64,000 nt of DNA from Haberlea rhodopensis (taxonomy: Eukaryota > Streptophyta > Magnoliopsida > Lamiales > Gesneriaceae): the NCBI GenBank assembly GCA_907163345.1, contig CAJQUN010000224.1, forward strand, positions 310,001-374,000, written 5' to 3'. Every line of letters begins with the position of its first letter. The stretch's first letter is position 1. Under the pieces are notes generated by a model. That model was given only the letters and a program-made list of their open reading frames with translations. It searched no databases and had not been told where the DNA came from. This document shows, in pieces, positions 1 through 10,419 of the stretch. Position numbers and translations under genes: made by a program.

Positions 1-719
1 TATGGATGCTTTGGAGCATTTTGAAGACAAGAAACAAGCCTACAAACTTCATCAAAGCTTTGCCAATTCAAATTTCAAATAGCTTTGCAATCTCCATACA
101 TTGTTGTTGTATTGGAGCTTGTAATTGTTTTATTTTGATAGAGTCTTGTTGTCTTCGTGTGAGTACACCGTGAAGGTGTTTGTTGGTTTATTGTAAAGGT
201 CCTCCAACACCAAAGCAAGTTGGAAAATTGTAAAGTCATCAACAAGTCTAGTTGGTGCAAGTGTGTGGCTATCCTTGGAGCCCTTAAGGCCAAGAAGACT
301 CGTGAAGAGTGTTGGTAGCCCGGGAAGAGCTTTGTATACTCGGAAAGAGTATTGTGCTCGGGAAGAGCTTGTGTACTCGGGAAGAGTAGTGTACTCGGGA
401 AGAGCTTTGTAAACTCGGGAAGAGTTGGGTTGTGGCTAACTTGGAGCCCTCAAGGCCAAGATCTATTTTTCTAGTGGAACCTCGGTTGGAGGTTATCTAA
501 CCGGGAAGAGGAGACGTAGGCGATTCATCGCCGAACTTCTATAACAAATATCCTTGTCATTTACCGCATTATTTCTTTACGCATTTATTTACTTATTTTT
601 TTGATTTATCGATTGACTAAAGGCTTCCGCAAGCGCAAAATATTTTTATTTTACAAACTCATTTTAAAAAGCTAAAGTAGCCAAGGAATCTCATTCACCC
701 CCCCTCTTCGATTCCAACA
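1..719 (+). repeat. 3' part of a SIRE-like Copia LTR
   Basis: The segment ends in a CA dinucleotide at 719, exactly where the LTR sequence of Copia-1 begins at 720. It carries the C-rich tract followed by CTCTTCGATTCCAACA and the GGGAAGAG iterations that I associate with SIRE/Angela-type Copia LTRs. Its left end lies before the window. The base run after it, CTTGA, would be the target duplication if the matching copy lies upstream. I infer a solo LTR, or the 3' LTR of an element, nested in the 5' LTR of Copia-1. No reading frame here is convincing. Confidence 0.6.
319..426 (+). repeat. Short tandem repeat, CTCGGGAAGAG type
   Basis: About six degenerate copies of a unit centred on CTCGGGAAGAG, spaced by roughly 16-22 bases, lie inside the SIRE-like LTR. 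Such iterations are common in this LTR class. No coding role is suggested. Confidence 0.8.
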
Positions 720-1381
720 CTTGATGTGTTGCTAGATACCGCTCATTGCTTATGACATAAAATTAGATTTTATGTTGCTGCCAACATTGCAAGATCCTAT
801 CGGGTCACACAAAATATTAAATTGATAAAGGGAGATATAGTTCATTGGATGAATTAATTAATTAAGAAGAGTCCTAATTATATATAGTAGATGTATGGAT
901 TTAATTAATATATTGGTATGGGCCAATGAGGCTTTGAGAAAGCCTTTAATTAAATCTAACATATATTATAATTTGATAACAAGGTTAATTAAGAATTAAT
1001 ATATCTTCATCAAACCTAATAGCCTACACAAGAGCTCTCGGCCGTCCCTCTTGAGCACCATACACACCGCCGCCGCCGTGGGTTTGTGGGGCTTTTGATT
1101 GGCCGGCGTTGATCGGTTTTGAACCGTGAGTCTTGTTTTGGTTTAAGAACGAGTCTAGCAACTTGTTCTTGAACACCTTTTCGTTTTGATCGTGTGGATA
1201 CCGTAGAGACGAAGGTGTAAATCTTTGTCCGTGACTCGTGGTCTTGCAACGAGGATTCTGCTACAAACACGCTACAAGGGTACGATTCTTAATCAATCTC
1301 GGTATGATTAACTTTGTATAGGTCCAGTGGTAGGAATCAAGTTTTATTTTCCGCTGCGTATTGCTTGATTGATTCCTAACA
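720..1381 (+). repeat. Copia-1 5' LTR (3' portion)
   Basis: This stretch matches 19549-20203 closely, including the shared start CTTGATGTGTTGCTAG and the end GATTGATTCCTAACA. The upstream part is separated from it by the SIRE-like LTR insertion and lies outside the window. Differences from the 3' LTR are scattered, so Copia-1 is clearly older than Copia-3. Confidence 0.88.
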
Positions 1382-1382
1382 G

Positions 1383-1394
1383 TGGTATCAGAGA
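1383..1394 (+). other. Copia-1 primer binding site (tRNA-Met)
   Basis: TGGTATCAGAGA lies two bases after the LTR end. It differs from the usual initiator tRNA-Met complement TGGTATCAGAGC only at the last base. Confidence 0.8.
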
Positions 1395-2993
1395 TGTGTA
1401 CAAAGCTCATATCGGATTTATATGATTAATTGTTTTAATCATGTTTTGAAGCTTTTGCATGCTTTAAAACTGTTTAGTTCATATATGATATGTATTAATC
1501 GATTTTGAGGGAATTATCGCAATAATTATATGTGATATAATTGACGGATCGAAGTATATGATAATTCGTGATCAAAACCGAGCCATTGGCTCACATGGAA
1601 GCTCACGGCCGCCGCATGGAGCTAGGGTCTCGGACCCTTGGCTCGTGCATGGGCCGAGCCGCCACCGTTGGGCCAGGGTTTCGAACCCTAGGCTGCATGG
1701 CTCTCAGCCGCCGCCATATTTTGGCTAGGGTTTCGAACCCTTGGCTACATGAGACGGCCGCCGCACGCTAATGGGCTAGGGTTTCGAACCCTTAGCCCCA
1801 TTCTGTCCAAGACGGCGCCGAGATGGCTAGGGTTTCGAACCCTAGTCACATGCGTGGTTGGTTGGCCGTGGGTTTGGGCTAAGGATCTGTGACATGTGAT
1901 GTCCCGAGCGTTCGATAATTTCATAAAATTTATTTTACAGTTTTAATTAGAATTAAATTTAAAATGTTTAGAATTTAATTCATTAATTGTTATAGCATGT
2001 TTTATGTGTTTGTTTGAGCATGGTGCATGGTTATAGCCCTATGACCTATTAGATATGATTTTGTGAATGTTTGTAATTTTATACGGCCTGCGAGTCGTGC
2101 CTTTTTTTTCTAAATGTTATCCCTCCCCTACGTTCCCCTCGAATGTAACTCGAGGAATTCTCTATATCATGTAATTGTTATATAATATTTTATTTTGTGG
2201 ATGGAGATCAATGAAGATGGACAAAGGTGCCGGGATGAGGAGACTATTCACAAAAGGGAGCCAAAGATGTGCTTGGAGAAGTTACCTTAGGTTGACCTTA
2301 TAGTATTTTCTCATTGGCTTGAGAAAATCATTAGTTGGGGCTATAACCATGTCACGTTTATTTTATGTTGATGTATGAGAGGCATGTTTACTGTTTTATT
2401 TAATATTGATGCTTGATATACATATATGTAGATATGTATGTATATTCATATATGTACCAGACATATTTTCAATATTAATAAAATCATGAGATCAATAAAT
2501 CCCTCTTATAATATTAAGTCAAATCAAGATGCCTTCCAATTAAAAATACCCGTCAAGACTTCGATTGAACATGTGTGGGTTTGCCAAAGCAAAGCACCGT
2601 GACAATCTTAGTATGACGCGAAAGGATAAAAGTGATATCCATGATTATTTTAAAAATTGGGTTCGACTTAACTAGCGTTATCTCAATAGGATTGGGAACC
2701 TAGAGGCATGGGGTTGGATAATAATTCATTAGATGAATTTGAGCAAAGTGTTGTTCGTCCAACCATCCAAGAATTACATGTGATGTAATTGACAAAGTGT
2801 TGTCTACCTAAATAACCGAGTCTTGGGTGATTAGCCAAAGCTAACTCAGGATTAGGTGAAATATGGATCTTGGCCCACTAAGTTTACGAGGGTTGATATT
2901 TTAAACAAAATAGTGAGAGTATCATTTAATATAAGACCTTATTAAATGATTAAAATCATAAACTTATTTTGCATATTTATATTGTAGATATAG
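1395..2993 (+). other. Copia-1 untranslated leader
   Basis: About 1.6 kb separates the primer site from the gag start at 2994. Its first third is GC-rich and holds at least five near-palindromic GGGTTTCGAACCC blocks (about 1630-1850). The rest is AT-rich. Small frames here (for example 1568-1771) follow the repeats and look non-coding. The leader of Copia-3 (62020-63726) is homologous and of similar length. Confidence 0.75.
1620..1855 (+). repeat. Array of GGGTTTCGAACCC near-palindromes
   Basis: Five blocks of the form GGCTAGGGTTTCGAACCCT occur at 25-50 base intervals, each able to form a short hairpin. Three contain TAGGGTTT, the complement of the plant telo-box AAACCCTA. Confidence 0.8.
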
Positions 2994-3280
2994 ATGGCAT
3001 CAAACAACGTAACTAGCACACTATCATTACGATCGGTCCTTGAGAAGGACAAACTGAATGGGACTAATTTCCTAGACTGATATAGGAATTTGAGGATTGT
3101 CCTCAAACAAGAGAAAAAACAATATGTCATTGAGGAACCCTTACCTGCTGAGGAACCTCCCGTAACGGCTGCTAAAACCGATAAGGATGCTTACAAGAAG
3201 CATCAGAATGACGCACTTGATGTTGGTTGCCTTATGCTTGCCACCATGAACTCTGAGCTTCAGAAGCAACATGAGGAAAT
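2994..3280 (+). pseudogene. Copia-1 gag, 5' segment
   Basis: The frame starts at ATG 2994 and matches residues 1-96 of the Copia-3 polyprotein (MASNNVTSTLSLRSVLEKDK at the start). A TGG-to-TGA change at about 3078 puts a stop in the LDWHRNLR motif. The segment is cut at 3280 by solo LTR-A and resumes after the second GAAAT at 5269-5273. Confidence 0.92.
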
Positions 3281-3949
3281 TGTGATGCCCCGAAATTAAT
3301 TAATTGCAATTTGGGCATTAATTATGTTTATATGATGAATTATGTTGATAATTGATTTATGTGATGGGTAATGAAGTGTTAACATGATTTATTGTTTTGG
3401 TTGTCAATTATGAGGAAAGCATGATTTTAGTGGAAGTTTAATGCATTTTTGTAAATGCCTTTAAAATACCATGTTGGGGTATTTTTATACATCATGTTAA
3501 CTTTGGGGTTCAAGTTTTAATTAACTTTATAACCCATACCCCACTATACCCTTTATTTCACTTTACCCTTTTTAACTTTAAATCCCCAAAATTCATTCCA
3601 CAACCCTAACCTCACCCCATTTTTGAAATTCTTCAAAGGAGGAAGAAGGAAGCTCCACAAAACCTTTATTTTTAAGATCTTTGTTAAGATTTGGAGTCTT
3701 CAAGAGGTATGGAACCCTTCCTAAAGTTTTTATGATGTTTGGTTTTGAAATGGGGTGATTTTGAAGTGATTTATGTGGGTTTGTTTTGGGTATGTGTTGC
3801 ATGTTGTTGGGGTATGATTTTTGAAGTGTTTTATGTGGGTTTTAGTGGGTTATGATGATGTTAATGTTGTAGGAAAGTTTGGGTTTGAATGGTTTGAGGT
3901 AGAGCTTGAAAAATGCTCAAAAATGGCGATTTTTCGAAGTACAGGGATC

Positions 3950-4165
3950 GGCGATCGATCGCCCGTTCCAGGCGATCGATCACGACCCAGCAGTAGACGC
4001 CAGTAGCATTTGGCGATCGATCGCCACATTTGGGTGATCGATCGGCGAGGCTGGCGATCGATCGCGCCAAAAGTGGCGATCGATCGCCAAGAGCTGAAAA
4101 TTTCAGCAACGTCCAGTATGGTCTCGCGATCGATCGGGCCTGGGCGGCGATCGATCGCGAGATAT
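3950..4165 (+). repeat. Cluster of eight CGATCGATCG palindromes in LTR-A
   Basis: Eight copies of the palindrome family GGCGATCGATCGCC lie within about 215 bases, separated by diverged spacers. The same number occurs at the same relative place in the GP1 and GP2 LTRs. Confidence 0.9.
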
Positions 4166-4477
4166 AAAAATATGTGTTTTGGATTTTTTTGTGGGATTTT
4201 TTGATATTGGACTATATTTAGCTTCTAATATAGATTCGTATGGTTATGTAGAACCATCCCAGGTACCCACAACTTCAAGGAGATAAAGTTCTCCAATTTC
4301 TCCACTTTTTGAAATTAAGGTACGTAAGAAACGTACGGGCATCGAACGGCACATTCTTATACTATGACTACGCAATAATTGTATAAGTATTTACGATGTT
4401 TATGATGATGATAATGATAAGTAAGTTTATGATGATGTCTATGAAGTGATGATGTTTATATAATGACACGATGTTTA

Positions 4478-4835
4478 TGATATGGTAAGATGCCATACGA
4501 TAGGGTAAGATTCCCTCGTGGTAAGATGCCACACGATGATTATGATATGGTAAGATGCCATACGATAGGGTAAGATGCCCAAGATGTCACACGATGATTA
4601 TGATATGGTAAGATGCCATACGATAGGGTAAGATGCCCACGTGGTAAGATGCCACACGATTTTTATGATATGGTAAGATGACATACGATAGGGTAAGATG
4701 CCCTCGTGGTAAGATGCCACACGATGTTTATGATATGGTAAGATGCCATACGATAGGGTAAGATGCCCACGTGGTAAGATGCCACACGATGTTTATGATA
4801 TGGTAAGATGCCATACGATATGGTAAGATGCCCAT
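4478..4835 (+). repeat. Compound minisatellite in LTR-A
   Basis: Units built from GGTAAGATGCCACACGATG, TTTATGATATGGTAAGATG and CCATACGATAGGGTAAGATG repeat about five to six times with a higher-order period near 64 bases. The small minus-strand frames here are artefacts of the repeat. Confidence 0.88.
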
Positions 4836-5273
4836 ATGCATGACTATGAAACATGGACAACTAAGTGTGTTAATACGATTAACCAGGAAGTATATGTTAC
4901 GATTATTTTCATGCATTTATTTATATGCCATTACCTTATGATGTTAAGTAATGATGTACATGCTCATGATGGGTTGTTCCTATAGGTACACTTTTGGACT
5001 GAAGGGCCTATGGTCGGGTTGAGGCAGTGAGCTAAAAGGAGCAAGATGAATATATGATACAGGATTTTGATAGTCTCTACTCTAGGAGTAGTGTAAATCT
5101 ATAGCTTTAACATTCATTATTGAGAATGTAATTAATTAGCTTTTGAAATTTTATTTTGGCCTGTAATCTTATTAGCTCAAAGCTACAACCGGAACCCTAA
5201 GATGTTATGAATGCATGTTTAGTCCATAATACGTGTATAAGATGATATTAAGGTAGGAAGACCCTACAGAAAT

Positions 5274-6598
5274 GGAGGCGTTCGATATGATTGAGCACTT
5301 AAAGCAACTCTACCAACAACAAGCTAGACAAGAGGGGTATGACGTCTCTAGAGCGTTATTCCAGTGCAGAATGGTAGAAGGAAGCCTTGTTGGAACTCAT
5401 GTACTAAAGATGATTGGGTACATTGAGAATCTTGAGAAACTGGGTTTTCCATTGGACCAAGAGTTGGCCACAGACGTGATCTTGCAATCGTTGCCTGATA
5501 GCTACAGTCAATTTGTCTTGAATTACAATGATTGAAATCGAAAAGATGCTACCGCAATTACTTGGTATGTTGAGAACATATGAAGCAAATTCAAAGAATT
5601 CTAAGCCTACTAATGTTCTTATTGTGAATAAGAGCAAAGGAAAGACTAAAGTAAAAAAGGCTACAAGAAGAACAAGAACGTCTTTGTTAAGTCTAAGCCT
5701 CATGCTTCTGCACTCAAGCCAAAGGGAGGAGTGGCTAAGGAAGGGAACTGCTTCCATTGCGGTGAGACCGGTCATTGAAAGAGGAACTGCAAATTATATC
5801 TGGAAGATCTTAAGAAGACTAAAGGAAGTGTGACTTCTGCTTCAGGTATTTTTGTTACAGAAGTCAATTTATCTACTTCTTCATCATGGGTATTAGATAC
5901 TGGATGTGGTTCTCACATTTGTGTTAATGTGCAGGATCTCAAAAGGAGTAGGTTGTTGGCGAAAGGCGTGGTTGATCTCCGAGTGGGAAATGGAGCAAGA
6001 GTTGTTTCATTAGCTATTGGAGATTATTCATTAAATTTAACTTCTGGTTTATTATTAGATTTACAAGACTGTTATTTTGTGCCATCTATTAATAGAAACA
6101 TAATTTAAATTTCTTGTTTGGATAAGATTGGTTTTTCATTTATTATAAAGGATAAATGTTGCTCCATTTATTTGAATGAGATGTTTTATGCTAGTGCACA
6201 ATTGATTAATGGTCTTTATGTTTTAAATATAGATATAACTGTCTATAACATAAATACTAAAAGGATTAAGAATAATGATTTAAATCCAACTTATCTCTGG
6301 CATTGTCGCTTGGGCCATATAATCGAGAATCGCATATCAAAACTTCATAAGGATGGAGTATTAGATTCATTTGATTTTGAATCATATGAAACATGTGATT
6401 ATTGTTTAATGGGCAAGATGACTAAAGCTCCTTTCAAGGGACGTGTTGAAAGGACGAATGATTTATTGAGTCTCATACATAGTGATGTATGTGGACCAAT
6501 AAGCACTCAAGCTAGAGGTAGTTTTCAATACTTCGTTACATTTACTGATGACTTCAGTAGATATGGGTATGTGTACCTAATGAAACATAAACATGAAA
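5274..6598 (+). pseudogene. Copia-1 gag-protease-integrase, middle segment
   Basis: The segment continues the polyprotein from the EAFDMIEHLKQ region of gag through a zinc knuckle (CFHCGETGH with the following W changed to a stop), the protease motif LDTGCGSH, the pre-integrase motif LWHCRLGH and the first part of integrase with IHSDVCGP and FTDDFSRYG. A frameshift near 5527 breaks gag, and a TAA near 6108 breaks the frame before the pre-integrase domain. It is cut at 6598 by GP1 and resumes at 16547. Confidence 0.9.
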
Positions 6599-8346
6599 TG
6601 TAAGGACCCTAGTTCCTTAAATGCGGATTAAAGGCGTAAATAAAATTTTCATGCATAAACGGAGTATAAAAGTTGTGTTGGTGCCTTGAGCTATTAGATT
6701 ACAGTGCCAAAATGAAGTTCCAAAAGTGATTAATTACATTCCCAATCAATGAATGTTAATCATATAGCTTTACACTACTCCTAGAGTAGATACTATACAA
6801 AAGAATGTACCTGCTACCAAGAGCACCCCTCACTAGCTCACCGCACCAACTCGCCTTAGCCCATCCGCCCAAAAGTACCTACAGGAACAACCCCAAACCA
6901 TGAGCATGTACATAAATCATATTCACAATAATATGATAGCAATTCAAATGCATAAATCGTAAATGCGATTCACTTCCTGTATGTAATACATTTAAAAGCT
7001 CCATTTGGTTGTCCCTGTACCACAATCATAATCAATGGATTATAATACCAATAATTTATGTCATGACATGCACTCATTCCATGTATACCAATGGCCAGTT
7101 TCAGTCTCATTATATCAGTGGCATAATACCCCTCGCGTTTACATGACAGCGGCATTAATACCCCTCGCTTCGACATATTAGCGGCATAATATCCCTCGCA
7201 TCAACATGACAGCGGCATTATCCTTCGCTTCGACATGTTTGCGGCAAATATTCTTCATCGCTATAATATAACAGCGGCAAGTATTCTATCATCGCTTCGA
7301 CATGAAGGCGGCATGTATTCTTCATCACTGTAATATAATCTCGACTCAAAAATTCCACAAAAATATCCAAAAATACCATATTTTGCCTTTCGCGATCAAT
7401 CGCCTGTTACGGGCGATCGATGGCGAGACCCTACTGTCCAATCCTGAAATTTTCTCGCTTTGGCGATCGATCACCACAATTGGCGCGATCGATTGCCAGC
7501 CTCACCGATCGATCGCCCAAGAGTGGCGATCGATTGCCAAACACCCCAAACGCGCACTGCCCACGCGCGATCGATCGCCTGGAACGGGCGATCGATCGCC
7601 AGAGTCTGTAACCCGAAAATTCACCATTTTTGCACACCAATTCCATCCCAAACCATACCAACACTCGTATCACCAACCCAACAACATAAAAACACAATAA
7701 ACCAACATAATACACCTTAACCAACACAAAAATCCAACATTCAACCAAAAATAATACCAACCCAAAATAACCCATTTCAAAACCTTTCAAAACCTTATCA
7801 AACTCAATCCAAACACAACAAACCAACAAGGAGGTATCTATACCTCTTGGGGACTCCAAATCTCCCAACAAACTCCACAAATCAAGTTTTTGGAAGGATT
7901 TCTCTTCACCTTTTTGCCCAATTTCGAAAATGGAAGAGAAGGAGGGTTTGGGTGGAAGATTTGGGGGAAATAGAAAGAGTGATGGGTAAAGAGGGGTTGG
8001 GGGTATAAGTGAGTTATAAAAATTAACTTGCACTCCCATAAATACCATGGTGTATAAAACACCCCAACATGATATTTCAAAAGCATTATACCAAAATGCA
8101 TCAAAATCCCAATTAAGCACATGATTCACCAAAAAATCATTAGCCTTTATTTTTAACCCATCATAATACCCAATTTCCCAACATGCATAACATGCACCTC
8201 GAAATGCATCACCGGGTCACGCATACCATGTGACTAAGCATTTTACCAAGATAATTAATTCCAACACATATATTAATTATCACCATAAAAATCACATAAA
8301 CATAATTAATGCCCAAATTGCATATAATTATTTCGGGGATATCACA
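6599..8346 (-). repeat. GP1 left LTR, shortened
   Basis: The LTR runs from TGTAAGGACCC to GGGGATATCACA on the plus strand. Compared with 14546-16546 it lacks about 250 bases: sequence continues from the CTCGACTCA block directly to AAAATTCCACAAAAATATCC at about 7345. Several palindromes carry CG-to-CA or CG-to-TG changes. A 233-codon minus-strand frame (7431-8132) lies wholly within the LTR and is not treated as a gene. Confidence 0.9.
7110..7330 (-). repeat. GCGGCAT minisatellite in the GP1 left LTR
   Basis: About seven units of the type ACAGCGGCATTAATACCCCT plus CGCTTCGACAT repeat with a period near 30 bases. The same array recurs at 15065-15290 and, diverged, in the GP2 LTRs. Confidence 0.85.
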
Positions 8347-8413
8347 TGAAACCTTTGAAAACTTCAAGGATTTTCAAGAATGAAGTACAAAACCATCTTG
8401 GCAAAAGTATCAA
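8347..8413. repeat. 67 bp duplicate of Copia-1 flank inside GP1
   Basis: These 67 bases, starting TGAAACCTTTGAAAACTTC and ending AAAGTATCAA, are identical to 16547-16613, the Copia-1 sequence just outside the other end of GP1. At 8414 the sequence switches directly to GP1 integrase. The copy includes the target duplication TGAAA. Confidence 0.95.
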
Positions 8414-10419
8414 CGACGGTGGCAGTGCCAAACGGTAAGCCAAGGTACCGATACGTTGTAAAATCTCATACGGTCCCACATACCTCGGAGACAATTTACC
8501 ACGCATACCAAACCGAACCACACCCCTGAAAGGTGAGATCTTCAAAAGACTCTGTCTCCCAACTGAAACTCCAACGGTCTCCGCCGTTTACTCGCATAGG
8601 CTGCCTGCCTGTCCTGGGCTGCTTTCATTTTCTGACGGATAACCTTTACCTTATCCTCCATTTCCCGAATCAACTCCGGTCCTCCCACTGCTTTACTGGT
8701 CAAGTCATCCCAGTATAATGGCGACCTACAACGCCTACCATACAAAGCCTCAAACGGTGCCATCTGAATACTCGCCTGATAGCTGTTGTTGTAAGAAAAC
8801 TCTACCAAGGCCAAGGAATCTTGCCATGAGGCATCAAACTCCAACACACAAGCTCGTAGCATGTCCTCGAGCGTCTGTATAGTACGCTCTGTCTGCCCAT
8901 CCATCTGGGGATGATATGCCGTACTCAATCTCACCTCAGTACCCAATGCTGACTGAAGACCTCCCCAGAAATGAGACGTAAACCACGGGTCTCTGTCCGA
9001 CACAATAGATACTGGAATCCCATGTAGTGTCACTATGTCCCAGACATACAGCTGAGCCATCCTCAAGTACGTGTACGTCATACTGTAGGGAATGAAGTGA
9101 GCTACCTTCGTCAGTCTGTCGATGATCACCCAAATAGCATCACAACCCGAAGTAGTCCTCGGCAAGTGGGTCACAAAGTCCATAGATATGTGCTCCCACT
9201 TCCACTCCGGTATCTCTAAGCTCCTCATTTCGCCTTCAAGTCTCTGCCTCTCTGCCTTAACTTGCTGACAGACCAAACACCTCTTGACAAAAGCGATCAC
9301 ATCGCGCTTCATCCGTTTCCACCAGAACTGATCACACAAGTCCTTATACATCTTCCTCCCTCCTGGGTGGATACTGAATCAGCTACTATGAGCTCGCTCC
9401 AAGATTCCTCTACGCAACTCCGGCGTACATGGAACTACCCATCGGTTACCGAGTCTCAAAGAACCATCCTCAGCCACTCTGAACTTTGATGGCTGTCCCT
9501 GAAGTGCCAATGATGACCATCTCTGAACCTCATCATCTGTCCTCTAAGCTCTCCTGATATTCTCATAGATATCTGGCTCAGCCAATAAGGTCGATACCCA
9601 AACCGGCGATGCGTCCACATCGAAGTCATAGCCCAGATGGCAACAAGAAGTCATCATATCCGACAAATGCATGACATCCTCAGCAGTATTCTTCACCTTC
9701 CGACTCAAGGCGTCTGCTGTCAAATTGGCTTTCCCCGGATGGTACTCTATCTCACAGTCATAGTCTTTAAGTAGATCAATCCATCTCCTCTGACGCATAT
9801 TCAATTCCGCCTGAGTGAACAAGAACTTCAGGCTCTTATGATCCGCATATATGGTAAAGGATGTACCATACAGATAATGCCTCCAAATCTTCAAGGAAAA
9901 GATAATAGCCGCCAATTCCAAATCGTGGACTGGGTACCTAGCCTCATGCGGCTTCAACTGCCTCGATGCATAAGCTACCATATGCTTATCTTGCATAAGT
10001 ACACAACCCAAGCCTTGCAGTGATGCGTCAGTATAAAGGACAAACCTTTTGTTCTCCGTAGGAATCACCAATACCGGTGCCGTCGTCAATCGGTGCTTCA
10101 ACTCTTGGAAGCTCTCCTCGCAAGCCTCTGACCAAAAGAAGGGTACTCCCTTTTGGGTCAACTGCGTCAGTGGCTTAGCAATCTTAGAAAATCCCTCAAC
10201 AAAGTGTCGGTAATAACCAGCCAGACCAAGAAAACTTTGTATCTCGGGCACAGAAGTGGGTGCAGCCCACTCCATCACAGCCTCAATCTTCCTGGGGTCC
10301 ACTGAAATCCCACTGCTAGATATGACATGCCTCAGAAATACTACACTGCTCAACCAAAACTCACACTTGCTGAGCTTGTCATATAACTGAGGATCTGGAG
10401 CACTGTCCTCAAGTGTCTC
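8414..10419 (-). pseudogene. GP1 RT end, RNase H and integrase
   Basis: On the minus strand the fragment starts in the RT connection (SKCEFWLSS, about 10360) and continues through RNase H (LYTDASLQG, then DHKSLKFLF) to the integrase zinc finger (CLVCQQVK) and core. The integrase core shows SMDFV, VSDRD and GQTERT, which fit the D,D,E triad. It ends with YRLALPPS at the 8414 junction. A CAG-to-TAG stop lies near 9543 and the frame is broken again around 9352. GP1 keeps the integrase core that GP2 has lost. Confidence 0.9.

Larger units (their letters stand above)
3281..5268 (+). mobile_element. Solo LTR-A of a chromovirus-type gypsy family
   Basis: The sequence begins TGTGATGCCCCGAAATTAATT and ends ACCCTACA. 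It is flanked by a perfect 5 bp target duplication GAAAT (3276-3280 and 5269-5273) and interrupts the Copia-1 gag codon series. It is 1988 bp long and related to the LTRs of GP1 and GP2, sharing the start, the CGATCGATCG cluster and the TCTACTCTAGGAGTAGTGTAA block near the 3' end. It has no internal region or second LTR, so it is a solo LTR left by intra-element recombination. It is diverged enough to be a separate subfamily. Confidence 0.93.

Noticed and set aside
3950..4165. Regular repeats with spacers, resembling a CRISPR array
   Set aside because: The units are short palindromes with uneven spacers inside a plant LTR. There are no cas genes and the context is eukaryotic.
4663..4916. Small minus-strand frames rich in H, L and T repeats
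   Set aside because: They are translations of the minisatellite in LTR-A.
7431..8132. A 233-codon minus-strand open frame
   Set aside because: It lies entirely in the GP1 left LTR and runs through the palindrome cluster. The right LTR has only shorter frames at the same place, so it is not conserved as protein.
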